Shown piece after piece: positions 41,582 to 51,076 of a stretch of DNA of 54,978 nucleotides (within the stretch, counting starts at the first letter, position 1; each line of letters starts with the position of its first letter). Source of the stretch: a virus; IMG/VR virus record IMGVR_UViG_3300023242_000561, positions 1-54,978 of that record. One strand, given 5' to 3'. A program made the translations under genes and the position numbers. Below the pieces are notes generated by a model that saw only the letters and a program-made list of their open reading frames with translations, had not been told where the DNA came from and searched no databases.

Positions 41582-43060
41582 TTACGCTAACAACATTTTA
41601 AAACTGTTGGTAGGTCTAGGGTGATGTAATCCAGCAGTTCTACCGAACTCAATGCTAGAAGCATCAATATCGTTAGACACTACATTACTATTGTAACCAG
41701 CGAAGTTCATGTCATTAACACCAAGTACCGCTTTCTCCCAAGCAACATTACCTTCTTCAGCTAAGAAGATTAGGTTAGGCTTTGAAGAATAAGTACTCTT
41801 GTCAATGAAATACATATCACCTGATGCTTTAGGAAGGTTAGTTCCAGGATAGTTAGCTGACTTAAGTGCTCTCGGCCCTTTATCAAGTACAGCATTATAA
41901 ACAATCTTAATGGTATGACCATCAACATGCTTATACTGTACAAAGTAACCTCCGTACTCTAAACCACCATCAACATTCCTTACGAAACTTCCATCATTAA
42001 CAGTAATAGTCATGTTCAGACTATTCATCTTAGTATGTAAAGCTTCAGAAAATAACCTTCTACCTAAAGTACCTGTATGTAATTCGATAGTCACTTTACC
42101 ACCATCAGCGTTTTGTGATGCATTGTAGAACACCTCATCAATCATACTAGAAAGCATACTTTCAGTAATGGTTGATACACTTCGGCTGTTCATAATCTGC
42201 TCGTCAATACCTGACATGTGAGGAGTAGGTTCGCCTGAATTAATATCATAATCCATGATGTTACCTTCAGTATCTCTATTGTAACGTGACCACCACATAG
42301 AGTATTCAACAGAAGACATCATTTGTAATTCAAACAAATATTTCTCAAAGTCAACGTAAGTAGTGAATACTTCATCGTCAATTTGAGCTTCCATAACAAG
42401 AACCTTGTTACCTACGTTTCCTTCATAATTCAAAGTATCACGTACAAATTCAGCAGAGTTTCTCACTTTGCTCCAAGCTTGTCCTTTAAAGCTGTTACCT
42501 CTTGAACCTTTAAGACCAACTCTCGTAGGCATTTTAGTCCAAAGTTTACCACCAGCAAAGTCACTCAAAGGAACATAAGCGTTAACATTCTTACCAAGAA
42601 CTTTCATGGTATAGACTGTCTTATTACCTCTAGGCTCTACCTTATAGATTTTACAATGTTGACCTGAAGGTGATTCAACTTCATGATCTCTTTCGTAGTA
42701 TCTCTCAGTTGACCAAAACTCAAAGAAAGTCTTGTTCTTACCTGGAGTACCTGAACTATAAGGACTACCAGCACTATAAACGCCTTTTCTAGGTCTACCT
42801 AATACTCTGTCCTGTGAAGATAAGTCTGTTGAATCCAACAGCTTAACATTACCCTCTCCTAATGTGGAAAGGTAAAGCGGAAACTCAGCACTACCATCAC
42901 CAGATGCTCCCCATCTAGCAAATAGTTGAGTTATCGCAGGGTGCAACAACGTAGCTTCTGGAGCTACTTTAAGCTCTGTAAGACTGTCTATGCTAGTAAA
43001 CTTCTCAGCACTATACACATCAGGGTACACAGCAAATTGTGGGTTAATACCTCTTGCCAT
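41582..43060 (-). CDS. major capsid protein, HK97 fold (492 aa)
   Basis: The 492-aa protein lies directly after portal and scaffold-like genes, the standard place for the capsid protein. It starts MARGINPQFAVYPDVYSAEK and contains a long loop region (YYERDHEVESPSGQHCKIYK, possibly the E-loop and neighbours), a mixed helix/beta core with many Gly/Trp, and a conserved-looking C-terminal half (NVAWEKAVLGVNDMNFAGYN). Size fits crAss capsid proteins (about 500 aa). No prohead protease gene is seen beside it. The fold assignment is by order and size. Confidence 0.85.
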   Translation of the reverse strand: MARGINPQFAVYPDVYSAEKFTSIDSLTELKVAPEATLLHPAITQLFARWGASGDGSAEFPLYLSTLGEGNVKLLDSTDLSSQDRVLGRPRKGVYSAGSPYSSGTPGKNKTFFEFWSTERYYERDHEVESPSGQHCKIYKVEPRGNKTVYTMKVLGKNVNAYVPLSDFAGGKLWTKMPTRVGLKGSRGNSFKGQAWSKVRNSAEFVRDTLNYEGNVGNKVLVMEAQIDDEVFTTYVDFEKYLFELQMMSSVEYSMWWSRYNRDTEGNIMDYDINSGEPTPHMSGIDEQIMNSRSVSTITESMLSSMIDEVFYNASQNADGGKVTIELHTGTLGRRLFSEALHTKMNSLNMTITVNDGSFVRNVDGGLEYGGYFVQYKHVDGHTIKIVYNAVLDKGPRALKSANYPGTNLPKASGDMYFIDKSTYSSKPNLIFLAEEGNVAWEKAVLGVNDMNFAGYNSNVVSNDIDASSIEFGRTAGLHHPRPTNSFKMLLA

Positions 43061-43099
43061 AATAAATCAATTAAATTTACTTTTTTGTTTACAATTTTA

Positions 43100-44368
43100 C
43101 TATCTTCCTAGGTCTTGCAATTTCAAAGCAAGCTTCTTCATACTACTAGGTTTCTTAATAGCAGCATTCTTACCACCACCATTTAATCTAGAAGTAATAT
43201 CAAGACCTTCAAAGTCTTTCATACCAAACCCACCTTTATTAGAGCTACCTGAAGTCTGTACATTAAAGTCTTTCCAAACAAGATACTTGAACAACAAGTC
43301 TTGTTTAACATTAAGTGCATCTTCTTTCTTTTCTATTTCAGTAAGTCCTGTATCGTCTCTCTTAGTCAAGGCTTCAACAAACTTAGTGAGTTCATTGTCA
43401 GCTATCTTAAGCATACCTAAGTCTTTCGACTTAAGAACATTTACCATCTCAACTCTCTCCGCTTCTCTATTTCTATTAACAGCATCCATCCTGTTCTGAT
43501 AGTTCTGCTTTATTGTTTTTAGAGTTTGTGAACGAGCATTGTTTATCTTATCCGCTATTTCTTTAGCACTCTTGACAAGTTGATCATTCTCAGCTAAATT
43601 CTCAATAACTCTATCTGCAACTTCTTTAGAAGTTCCTGTCATAGAATTACGTACAATAGACTTCAAAGTTTCTTCAGGAGTATTTTCATCAATCTTAATT
43701 GAATCAGTACCACCTGTTGTAACAAACTGAGCAAAGTCTTTTGAATTATAACCAGCTTTAATAAACTCGTCATGTAAAGCTAAAGTAGGATTGTTCTTAA
43801 ACTCTCTTTGGATGATAGAAGCTTTGTTTTTCTCAATCAGATCATTTGCATAATCTGTAGCTAACTGCTTTAACCCATCATAAGATTCAGGATATTCAGC
43901 TTGAGTTTCAAAACCTAAAGATTCTCTAAATGAAGAAACTACTTTCTTCTTAGGTTCATCATCATCACCTTCTTCTCCAACAGCAGCTTGAGCAGCCTTA
44001 GCAGCTTTTTCTTCTTCACTATCACCACCCTCTTCACCAGAAGAACCTGATTGTTCTTTAGCTTTATCTAAGACCTGTTGAGCCATTTTCAACTTCTCCT
44101 TTGGATCCTTAATGGCACTAAAATGTACCTTAAGTCCATCATCCATATGTTCAGTAGCTTCATTAAATAACTTGTCGTTATTATCACCACCTGAACCATC
44201 TGATCCTGCATTTAAAGGATCACCACCTAAACCACCCTCATTACCAGCACCCTTGTTATCATTATTGAGTTTACTAGTATTTAAGGGCCTACCCACACTA
44301 AAAGTGCCACTTAACGGTTTTATAGTTTCCGCTAATTGAATGCCATCATTTTGACCACTTTGTTTCAT
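43100..44368 (-). CDS. scaffold-like protein between portal and capsid genes (422 aa)
   Basis: Residues about 35-150 are low-complexity, Gly/Asn/Ser then Glu/Ala-rich (GGDSEEEKAAKAAQAAVGEE). The rest is helical and charged with coiled-coil tendency (KQNYQNRMDAVNRNREAERV). The C-terminus is basic (KKPSSMKKLALKLQDLGR), as in scaffolds that bind the capsid protein by a positive helical tail. Placement between portal and capsid genes supports scaffolding. Some crAss phages have no clearly named scaffold, so this is inferred from general features. Confidence 0.65.
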   Translation of the reverse strand: MKQSGQNDGIQLAETIKPLSGTFSVGRPLNTSKLNNDNKGAGNEGGLGGDPLNAGSDGSGGDNNDKLFNEATEHMDDGLKVHFSAIKDPKEKLKMAQQVLDKAKEQSGSSGEEGGDSEEEKAAKAAQAAVGEEGDDDEPKKKVVSSFRESLGFETQAEYPESYDGLKQLATDYANDLIEKNKASIIQREFKNNPTLALHDEFIKAGYNSKDFAQFVTTGGTDSIKIDENTPEETLKSIVRNSMTGTSKEVADRVIENLAENDQLVKSAKEIADKINNARSQTLKTIKQNYQNRMDAVNRNREAERVEMVNVLKSKDLGMLKIADNELTKFVEALTKRDDTGLTEIEKKEDALNVKQDLLFKYLVWKDFNVQTSGSSNKGGFGMKDFEGLDITSRLNGGGKNAAIKKPSSMKKLALKLQDLGR

Positions 44369-44432
44369 AGACTACAATTATATTAAAATTAACAACATAT
44401 TCACAACTACTATTATAAGGGGAAGTATCTAA

Positions 44433-46796
44433 TTATTTTTCACCAACCACTTTATTCTTGAGTTGGGTTTCCTGATTGATTCTAGCAATCTTTTCTGAGG
44501 ATTTAATTTTCTCTCTATCAACATTGATTTTTTCAGAACCAATTTTGAAATCCATAACTGTTTTCATTCTCTCATTAAGAAGCTTCGTCATTCCTTCCCT
44601 ATCCTTAACATTACCATTATCATCAAGTTTTTCTGCCATGTCAGCATAAAGCTTACGCATTTCAATACGTTCTTTAGTCTGATCAGTATTAAGGCTTGCT
44701 TGATACCTTGTCATTATATCTTTATCTTTTAAAGAATTTTCTAATTGGCTTTTACCTTGTTCTACTTCAACCATAGCCTGTTGTGCTCTCTGTTGCGATT
44801 CTTGGAGTTGTTGTGACATTCTTTCAAGCTTGTCGAGAGCTTTACTCATTTCACCCATATTGTCAGCTCCAACGATCTCTTTTATCAATGCAGGAGAAGC
44901 TGAATTTTGAGCAAATGTGAAAGCCAGTTCTCGCATCTGTCTTAGTTTAACTTCTTCTCTAGGGTCAAATCTAAAATAGAATCCCATTTCTTCTTGTGTA
45001 TGATTAGGATCAATCTCATAGTAAGTTTGCTGACCAGCATTATTCTTATACATACCTTGCTTACCGTTCTGCCAAGCAGACTGTCCATAATCAATAAGAC
45101 CTTGGCCTTCTTTCTCTAAGAACTTCATATAACGTAATATGAAATCTTCCATAGAAGTAGAAGAATTTTCTTGTGCCATACTAGCAACACCTTTACCTGT
45201 AGATGGAGATATGTCTCCTATTCTAGCATCACTAAAACCTACCTTACGCATAGCCATCATTATGATCTTATCTACATAGTCCATCAGGAACTTAAGATAC
45301 TCATGGAAACTAAGATCAATACTTTTTATATACTGTAGTGCTCTAAGTACATTATCATCAACATCTTCTATGAAACCTATACCTTCAGTTTCTAAGAAGT
45401 GTAAGAAGTCAAACATATCTAAGTCTTCTTTCTCTGGAATAATACTTAGTGGTAAGAAAGTAAGTCTACCTTTTGATCTTCCTAAAGTCATCATTCCTTT
45501 GTACAAAGCGAAGTTAATATTATGTTCAAATGGCATAAGTCCTTCTACAAAAGACTGACCTCTAAATAACATACCGTTATATCTCTTCTTAATATTTGTA
45601 GGGTCATTAACTTTTCTTCTTTGTTTACCTAATATTCCCACACCTATACTTATATCATCAATTCTAGTACCTTCAAAGTTTACAGGTAAATATCTCCAAT
45701 TAGATACTTTACTGTGATCAAAATAATCTCTAGTAACTAGAACTTGATTTTGAGCACCTGTTACTGGATCAGGAACTATTATGTCACCCATCTCCATATA
45801 ACCAGTAAACTCTATATGAAAAACAAAGTGTTCTTCTTCACCACTACTTATGGTAGTCTCACCTAACGGTTGTCCTATTTTTATTTTAGATAAAGGCCCG
45901 TAAGGACTATTCTGCATACTTACCGTCTTTGCAGATAGACCCTGTAATATCATATTGTTACGAAACTTACTACTAGATACCCCATTCTGTAGTTTCTCAA
46001 TTTGTTTTTCACTAAGTATGTCTCCAAAGTTTGATATAATCTCAGAGACTTTCATTAGTTTACGTCTTACTACAGCTTCAGAATCTTCAAGATACTTTAT
46101 ATTCCTAGAAGCATAGAAGCCTATTTCATTAGGGTGAATAATCTCATGTACAGCTCGGTTATCATATACATACTTGTAAGTAAATATACTATTAGTACAT
46201 AGTATATAATATAAACCTTCTGCAAATTGTTCATCTAAATCTAATTCAGCACGTAACAACTCATAGATAGTCTTATTACTTTCAATATAATCATCAGCCC
46301 AAGCTTCCTCAAACTTCTTCATGTCGTTAGGATAATCTACAGGAAACCTATCTGTTTCAACAGGAAAACCTAGATCATTTAATGTAGTTAGGAATAATTG
46401 ATTAAGTTTCTCTCTAGAGTACTTAACCATTGCAATCTTCTTACGATTAAATGATTCAGGAGACTTTGATAGAATGTGACCTTGCTTATCACGTTTCCTA
46501 AACTCCCCTAGAATGGTATTAACCAAAGTAGGTATAATAATACCATAGTTAAATAATCTTGCAGGAACTTTCCTATCAGGTTGATCATCTCCATGAGGTT
46601 TGAGTACATAGTTATAATCATCCTCAATAAGCATACCTTCCGCAGCAGCAAAGTTCTTTTCAAAATCATTTTCATTAAACGTACTGTTTGCTATGTAAAA
46701 GTCCATAGCTTGTGTTAACAGATTCTTAGGATTTTCCTTAGTACCTATGTTTTCTGTTAACTTATTAAACGGAACTCTTAAGTTGGGCTTTGTCAT
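44433..46796 (-). CDS. portal protein (787 aa)
   Basis: The gene directly follows TerL (2 nt gap) and encodes 787 aa. Features fit a portal: an N-terminal region with RLFNYGIIIPTLVNTILGEF followed by RKRDK, a mixed wing domain, a mid-protein helix (HEYLKFLMDYVDKIIMMAMR) that could line the channel, and a long helical/coiled-coil C-terminus (about 660-787, QQLQESQQRAQQAMVEVEQG) as in a barrel. Length is typical of crAss portals. It forms the 12-fold ring through which DNA is packed and released. Confidence 0.85.
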   Translation of the reverse strand: MTKPNLRVPFNKLTENIGTKENPKNLLTQAMDFYIANSTFNENDFEKNFAAAEGMLIEDDYNYVLKPHGDDQPDRKVPARLFNYGIIIPTLVNTILGEFRKRDKQGHILSKSPESFNRKKIAMVKYSREKLNQLFLTTLNDLGFPVETDRFPVDYPNDMKKFEEAWADDYIESNKTIYELLRAELDLDEQFAEGLYYILCTNSIFTYKYVYDNRAVHEIIHPNEIGFYASRNIKYLEDSEAVVRRKLMKVSEIISNFGDILSEKQIEKLQNGVSSSKFRNNMILQGLSAKTVSMQNSPYGPLSKIKIGQPLGETTISSGEEEHFVFHIEFTGYMEMGDIIVPDPVTGAQNQVLVTRDYFDHSKVSNWRYLPVNFEGTRIDDISIGVGILGKQRRKVNDPTNIKKRYNGMLFRGQSFVEGLMPFEHNINFALYKGMMTLGRSKGRLTFLPLSIIPEKEDLDMFDFLHFLETEGIGFIEDVDDNVLRALQYIKSIDLSFHEYLKFLMDYVDKIIMMAMRKVGFSDARIGDISPSTGKGVASMAQENSSTSMEDFILRYMKFLEKEGQGLIDYGQSAWQNGKQGMYKNNAGQQTYYEIDPNHTQEEMGFYFRFDPREEVKLRQMRELAFTFAQNSASPALIKEIVGADNMGEMSKALDKLERMSQQLQESQQRAQQAMVEVEQGKSQLENSLKDKDIMTRYQASLNTDQTKERIEMRKLYADMAEKLDDNGNVKDREGMTKLLNERMKTVMDFKIGSEKINVDREKIKSSEKIARINQETQLKNKVVGEK

Positions 46797-46798
46797 AA

Positions 46799-48967
46799 TT
46801 AATTTCTTCTTTCTATACGATCTGACCTTAATACTCCATTAGGTAATCCCGAATCAGAATTTTTCCCCAAAATACGAGAAAAATATTTACTTTTTGAATC
46901 ATTTGTCACACTTGATATTTTAGCTATCTTCTTTTTCCAAGCCATTTCTTTTCTAAAGAACATACCTACTCTTAATGCAGCTATTCTATCAAAGTTACCT
47001 TCATCGTCATAAACTTCTAATTCTTTATGAAGTCCAGGATCAGGAATACGATCTATGGTATAAATCTTTCTACCTGTATCACCATCAGTACTTCTTTCAT
47101 TAAATAACCAATCTCTTAGGTATTCATCTCCAATCTTTTTTCTTGTGTTATCTCTACCTGAAGATATTTTAACACCAAAACCACTACGCATAGAAGTACT
47201 AGCAATATTCTCATTAAAGTCAAGAGTTAGTTCAGGAAATAACCATCTCACCTTATTGTTAGCTTTCGCAAAACCTACTATGTCACTACCTTCATCTTCA
47301 AAACAAATCTTAGCATTATAGTATTCAGCCAAATCAAATAGTATCTCATTAAACTGACTAGTACTACTAGGTCTACCTATATAAGAAGCTATAATCGTAT
47401 CATCAGGTTTAGCGAAGTTATTAATATTTCTTATAACATATATCGCACCTACAGAAACAGAAGTAGGAGCTTCATCAAAGTTAAAAGGGTCAACACATAT
47501 ATAATGTAACCATTCAGGTATTTCACCTGTTTCAGGGTGTCTCCAAGGTGGATCATATACTATAACACAACCAGGTCTTTTAGATTTAGGTTTAACAGGA
47601 TAATCATAGAAAGGAGCTATGTCCATAGTACGTACAAAAGTCAAGTCTTGTCCTACTCTCTCAAGCTTACCACAGATAGACATATTATCTATATATCCTG
47701 TCTGCTTCATATCTATAGCTAATTGACTTATGTAGTCAGGTCTAAAGATATTAACCCCTGTATTAAGCATAGCTTCTTTAGGTTCAAAGGGGTGTTCCGC
47801 AGCGTGTTGTAAAAAGTCATTAGGATCATCAGAGTCTCTCATTATAGCACGTTTCTTTTCAAGTCGTGCTTTCATAGTAGCCTTATCTGAGTTACCGTTT
47901 TCATCTTTACAGTTAATGTTCATATAGGCAGGAGTAAACAAACAGAAAGGTCTTCCGTGTCTTCCTTTATCCCATATGTTATTTAATGGTAATATATTAT
48001 GTGGTCTAGGGTTGTAAGCCATTTGTTTCATTGAACTAAAGTTAGAGCCTTCAGTACCACCTGTACCCCAACCTAATCTTAATCCCCATGATATATCACC
48101 TTGTCTTACAGAGTCATCTGTTATACGCCATGCACGAATGTAGTTAGCAAAGTTACCTATCTCTTCATAACTAATTAACTTACCCCTCTTACCTCTAATC
48201 TTTTCTACATCATCTTTAAGTGATATACCTATAACCTCACTCATAAAGCTATCCGCACTTTCCATCTCAGTAACAGGGTCTTTAAAAGAAGCTCTAAAGT
48301 GCATCTCACTAGCTGACTTCTTTACATCACTAGCTTTAGTAAATCCAGTATTCTCATTTATAAATGAAAGATAACTAGTAAACTTATTATAAAGACCGTC
48401 ACGTTGTAAGTATTCTTTGTTATCTGCTACAATGAAACTCTTAGAACCTGGTATAGTAAAGTAGTTTCTGGCTGGCATACTTCCACCCATATAAGAAGCA
48501 CCTACACCCCTTGGCTTGAGATACATAGCATCAAATCCACCAGAAGCAATATCATCTTCAGAAAAGAACGGTAGTTCCTCAGCATGATCTGTACCTATGT
48601 AATCTAACTTCTCTAAGTTTCTTAATCCATTCTCTGCAACTTCACAATAAATAAAGAAGTCATAATTGACATCCCACATAGCAGGAAAGTCTTTCTTTCT
48701 TTCTCCAACTCTTCTAGCATTAGTTGACTTAGTACCATGTGTCTCACCGTAAGTTTCTTCTGTTATATCTATAGGACAGAAATTTAACCAGAAATAATGA
48801 TAACCACTTATGTAAACATCACCAACACGATAACCGTATATACTACGTTTAGCACGTTCTCTCCAAAACTGGTTATATTCATCTGTACCAGGTTCACCAC
48901 AGTCATACTTACCATGACGTTTGAAGTAATTGGCATCTTCACTAAAATAGGCTGAGTTTGTTAACAT
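46799..48967 (-). CDS. terL: terminase large subunit (722 aa)
   Basis: Both enzyme halves are visible. ATPase: KPRGVGAS at 151-158 is a deviant Walker A with the lysine at the front, as in lambda-type terminases, and LISYEEIG at 264-271 is Walker B with its catalytic Glu. Nuclease: an RNase H-like Asp at D493 (CVDPFNFDE) and an acidic cluster FEDEGSD at 557-563 supply metal ligands. The N-terminal ~120 residues (RSIYGYRVGDVYISGYHYFW) are typical of crAss TerL proteins. It pumps and cuts DNA at the portal. It overlaps the upstream gene by 1 nt. Confidence 0.92.
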   Translation of the reverse strand: MLTNSAYFSEDANYFKRHGKYDCGEPGTDEYNQFWRERAKRSIYGYRVGDVYISGYHYFWLNFCPIDITEETYGETHGTKSTNARRVGERKKDFPAMWDVNYDFFIYCEVAENGLRNLEKLDYIGTDHAEELPFFSEDDIASGGFDAMYLKPRGVGASYMGGSMPARNYFTIPGSKSFIVADNKEYLQRDGLYNKFTSYLSFINENTGFTKASDVKKSASEMHFRASFKDPVTEMESADSFMSEVIGISLKDDVEKIRGKRGKLISYEEIGNFANYIRAWRITDDSVRQGDISWGLRLGWGTGGTEGSNFSSMKQMAYNPRPHNILPLNNIWDKGRHGRPFCLFTPAYMNINCKDENGNSDKATMKARLEKKRAIMRDSDDPNDFLQHAAEHPFEPKEAMLNTGVNIFRPDYISQLAIDMKQTGYIDNMSICGKLERVGQDLTFVRTMDIAPFYDYPVKPKSKRPGCVIVYDPPWRHPETGEIPEWLHYICVDPFNFDEAPTSVSVGAIYVIRNINNFAKPDDTIIASYIGRPSSTSQFNEILFDLAEYYNAKICFEDEGSDIVGFAKANNKVRWLFPELTLDFNENIASTSMRSGFGVKISSGRDNTRKKIGDEYLRDWLFNERSTDGDTGRKIYTIDRIPDPGLHKELEVYDDEGNFDRIAALRVGMFFRKEMAWKKKIAKISSVTNDSKSKYFSRILGKNSDSGLPNGVLRSDRIERRN

Positions 48968-49656
48968 TAATCTATCTTTCTAACTGATACACCACCATTA
49001 TGACCATTGACAATATCATCTACATTTTTCTTCTGTTCTAAGTAGTTGATATTCTTACCACCTTTTCTACCTTTACTTTTACTAGATAGTTCAATAGTAT
49101 GTTGCTTCTCTAACTTATCTAAAGAGTTAATCTTATCAGGAAGTTCCTTAGAGAACTTAAATATTTCATCTAACTGATTCAACAAGAAAGAAGTATTATC
49201 GTCCTTCTTACCACCACTAGTTTCGTGAGGTTCATTCATTTTCATTTCAGCATACTCAAGACCTTCTTTCACTTTAGCTTTTAGTAGCTTAATAACACTA
49301 TTAGTTAACCTTAAAGCATCTTGAGTTTCCCATATAGTATCTAACGTAAGTGTTCTTTGTTGATACTTATATTCAGCAATACAACTATTAACTTCATCAG
49401 GAAGTTCATAATCTTTATCCATACCTAATGATCTACGAACCCTTGACTCTGCTTCATCAAGTTCATAGTTATTTAAGTATGTACTACGATAATCTGCCAT
49501 ATAGTAGATATACGTAAGAAGCCTAAGTTTTTCTTCCTTATCCTTACTTTTATCTTCACTATATATCTTCTTCAGTAGGTTCTTGAACGGAACTACTGAA
49601 AACAGAATCGGATTGTACTTCACCATCCCACTCTCTATTACTACGAGGTCTACCAT
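48967..49656 (-). CDS. gene before terminase, possible small terminase (229 aa)
   Basis: The 229-aa product is helical and charged, with a conserved-looking segment (VPFKNLLKKIYSEDKSKDKE, then LLTYIYYMADYRSTYLNNYE) and a basic tail (KSKGRKGGKNINYLEQKK). Start 49656 has an A-rich leader, but it places 98 nt inside the HU-like gene. An in-frame ATG at 49626 cuts this to 68 nt. The position just before TerL and the helical, basic nature would suit a small terminase or DNA-recognition partner. No winged-helix motif is clear, so this stays a suggestion. Confidence 0.6.
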   Translation of the reverse strand: MVDLVVIESGMVKYNPILFSVVPFKNLLKKIYSEDKSKDKEEKLRLLTYIYYMADYRSTYLNNYELDEAESRVRRSLGMDKDYELPDEVNSCIAEYKYQQRTLTLDTIWETQDALRLTNSVIKLLKAKVKEGLEYAEMKMNEPHETSGGKKDDNTSFLLNQLDEIFKFSKELPDKINSLDKLEKQHTIELSSKSKGRKGGKNINYLEQKKNVDDIVNGHNGGVSVRKID

Positions 49657-49885
49657 TTCTTTTTAAGGTTAATCTATCTAAAAATCTAGGAACAAACTTA
49701 TACTGACCAAATGCTTTAAAGCTAAATACAACTTGTTTATCTTTGTTATCTTCTATATGAAACCTAAAGAACTCAGGAACAATATTAATAACATCTCTAA
49801 CAACTTCTTCACTCATTCCTGTTTCACTACTAATTACTTTCACATCAGCATCAGTAATGATAGGTTTTATTCTTCTATTTCCCAT
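49559..49885 (-). CDS. HU/IHF-like protein (108 aa)
   Basis: Residues about 10-70 follow the HU/IHF layout: a helical pair (DADVKVISSETGMSEEVVRD, VINIVPEFFRFHI) and then VVFSFKAFGQYKFVPR, which matches the FGxF-type turn before the DNA-binding arm. A basic arm (RLTLKRNGRPRSNR) and an acidic tail follow. This is close to standard HU length. It overlaps the upstream gene by 19 nt and the downstream gene by up to 98 nt. It probably shapes DNA for packaging or regulation. Confidence 0.65.
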   Translation of the reverse strand: MGNRRIKPIITDADVKVISSETGMSEEVVRDVINIVPEFFRFHIEDNKDKQVVFSFKAFGQYKFVPRFLDRLTLKRNGRPRSNREWDGEVQSDSVFSSSVQEPTEEDI

Positions 49886-50199
49886 ACAAATATTATTCCT
49901 TTATGACTACTACTCAATAACAAAAGTTCATTAATGACGAGTTCGTTATTAGCTTTCAAAATTACTGACTTATCTTTCAGACTTTTTATATATACATTAA
50001 TATTACTAATGTTTAAATCAGAAGCTAATTGTCTTCTGACTTCAGTAGTAATACACTTTTCATTAAGTCTTGTCATACACTTTAAACACTTCACTAATAC
50101 TTCACTCTCTTTAGGAGATAGATTAAACACACCTTGTAACAACTGAAGGTAGTCTTCGTAATTTCTTATACGTATCTTGAATACTTTAAAGTCTTTCAT
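49867..50199 (-). CDS. small winged-helix-like regulator (110 aa)
   Basis: Residues about 25-85 resemble a winged helix-turn-helix: NLSPKESEVLVKCLKCMTRL, then EVRRQLASDLNISNINVYIK (turn and recognition helix), then a two-strand wing (SVILKANNELVINELLLL). Such proteins bind DNA and control transcription. The start overlaps the nuclease stop by 4 nt (ATGA). The role is unknown. Control of late genes is a reasonable guess because it sits early in the late operon. Confidence 0.6.
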   Translation of the reverse strand: MKDFKVFKIRIRNYEDYLQLLQGVFNLSPKESEVLVKCLKCMTRLNEKCITTEVRRQLASDLNISNINVYIKSLKDKSVILKANNELVINELLLLSSSHKGIIFVWEIEE

Positions 50200-51071
50200 T
50201 TCTTTTTATAATACTTCTTACCGTAAGCTCTCAATATCTTTTCTACTAAGTCAGGTCTATATTCAATAACGTAAGGTTTAAATTGATCAGTTAGCCTACC
50301 CTTCTTATCTCTTATAATATGTTCTATAACTAAACCACATATCTTATAACCAACTTGCTCTAGCATCCAAGCATATATACATAACTGTAAGGTATAATGA
50401 CTAAAGTTACAATCAAGTAACTCATGTACAGGCATTCTCATATGCCTCATATTAAAAGAAGTCTTGTTTAGTTTTTTGTTAGTCTTATAGTCATACAGAT
50501 AAACATTAATACCGTGTTTCTCAATTCTGTCAATAGTACCAGCTAAAGGAAAGTACTTCTTGTTATATATAACGGCTTCTGTGAATATACCATTGAACTC
50601 AAGGGGCGCATGAATAATATCTGAATCTCTACCTGAAGTTACATTAAGAACTTTACCTGAATGAACATTACTATCTTTAATAGTACTACGTATAACTCTA
50701 GCGTTATTGGCATCATTTTCCATATCATCATGAAAAGCAGTACCTTCAGCAGTAGCATCTTTCCATTGATCTAACCAATACTGTTTACGTTCTAACACCG
50801 CTTTAATAAGGAAGGGATTGTTATTATAAACACCTTGTCTTCGTTTATCTCTAAACGTGTTTACTACTTTAGTCCAATCCCTTCCTGAGGCATTATATAA
50901 CTGTTCCCATATACCACTTTGTTGAAAAACATCTTTGATAGCTTTATAAGAAGACATCTTATGTGCATCAAAAGGATCAGACTTAAACTTACTGATTACT
51001 CTAGATACCGACTCATACTCAAGTCTAGCATCATCGAAATACTGATGTTTCTCTAACTCTAACTTAACCAT
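50196..51071 (-). CDS. PD-(D/E)XK nuclease, RecB/Cas4-like (291 aa)
   Basis: The nuclease core is visible in order: GTAFHDDME (H114), E165, the catalytic GTID (D181), DYKTNK (D194, K196) and the helix QLCIYA (Q229, Y233). This is the H...GxxD...DxK...QxxxY layout of the RecB/Cas4/PDDEXK_1 group. The protein is a single domain of 291 aa without a helicase. In crAss-like phages a PD-(D/E)XK nuclease beside terminase genes is usual. It may process DNA ends for packaging or recombination. All catalytic residues are present, so it is probably active. Confidence 0.85.
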   Translation of the reverse strand: MVKLELEKHQYFDDARLEYESVSRVISKFKSDPFDAHKMSSYKAIKDVFQQSGIWEQLYNASGRDWTKVVNTFRDKRRQGVYNNNPFLIKAVLERKQYWLDQWKDATAEGTAFHDDMENDANNARVIRSTIKDSNVHSGKVLNVTSGRDSDIIHAPLEFNGIFTEAVIYNKKYFPLAGTIDRIEKHGINVYLYDYKTNKKLNKTSFNMRHMRMPVHELLDCNFSHYTLQLCIYAWMLEQVGYKICGLVIEHIIRDKKGRLTDQFKPYVIEYRPDLVEKILRAYGKKYYKKK

Positions 51072-51076
51072 ACTAA

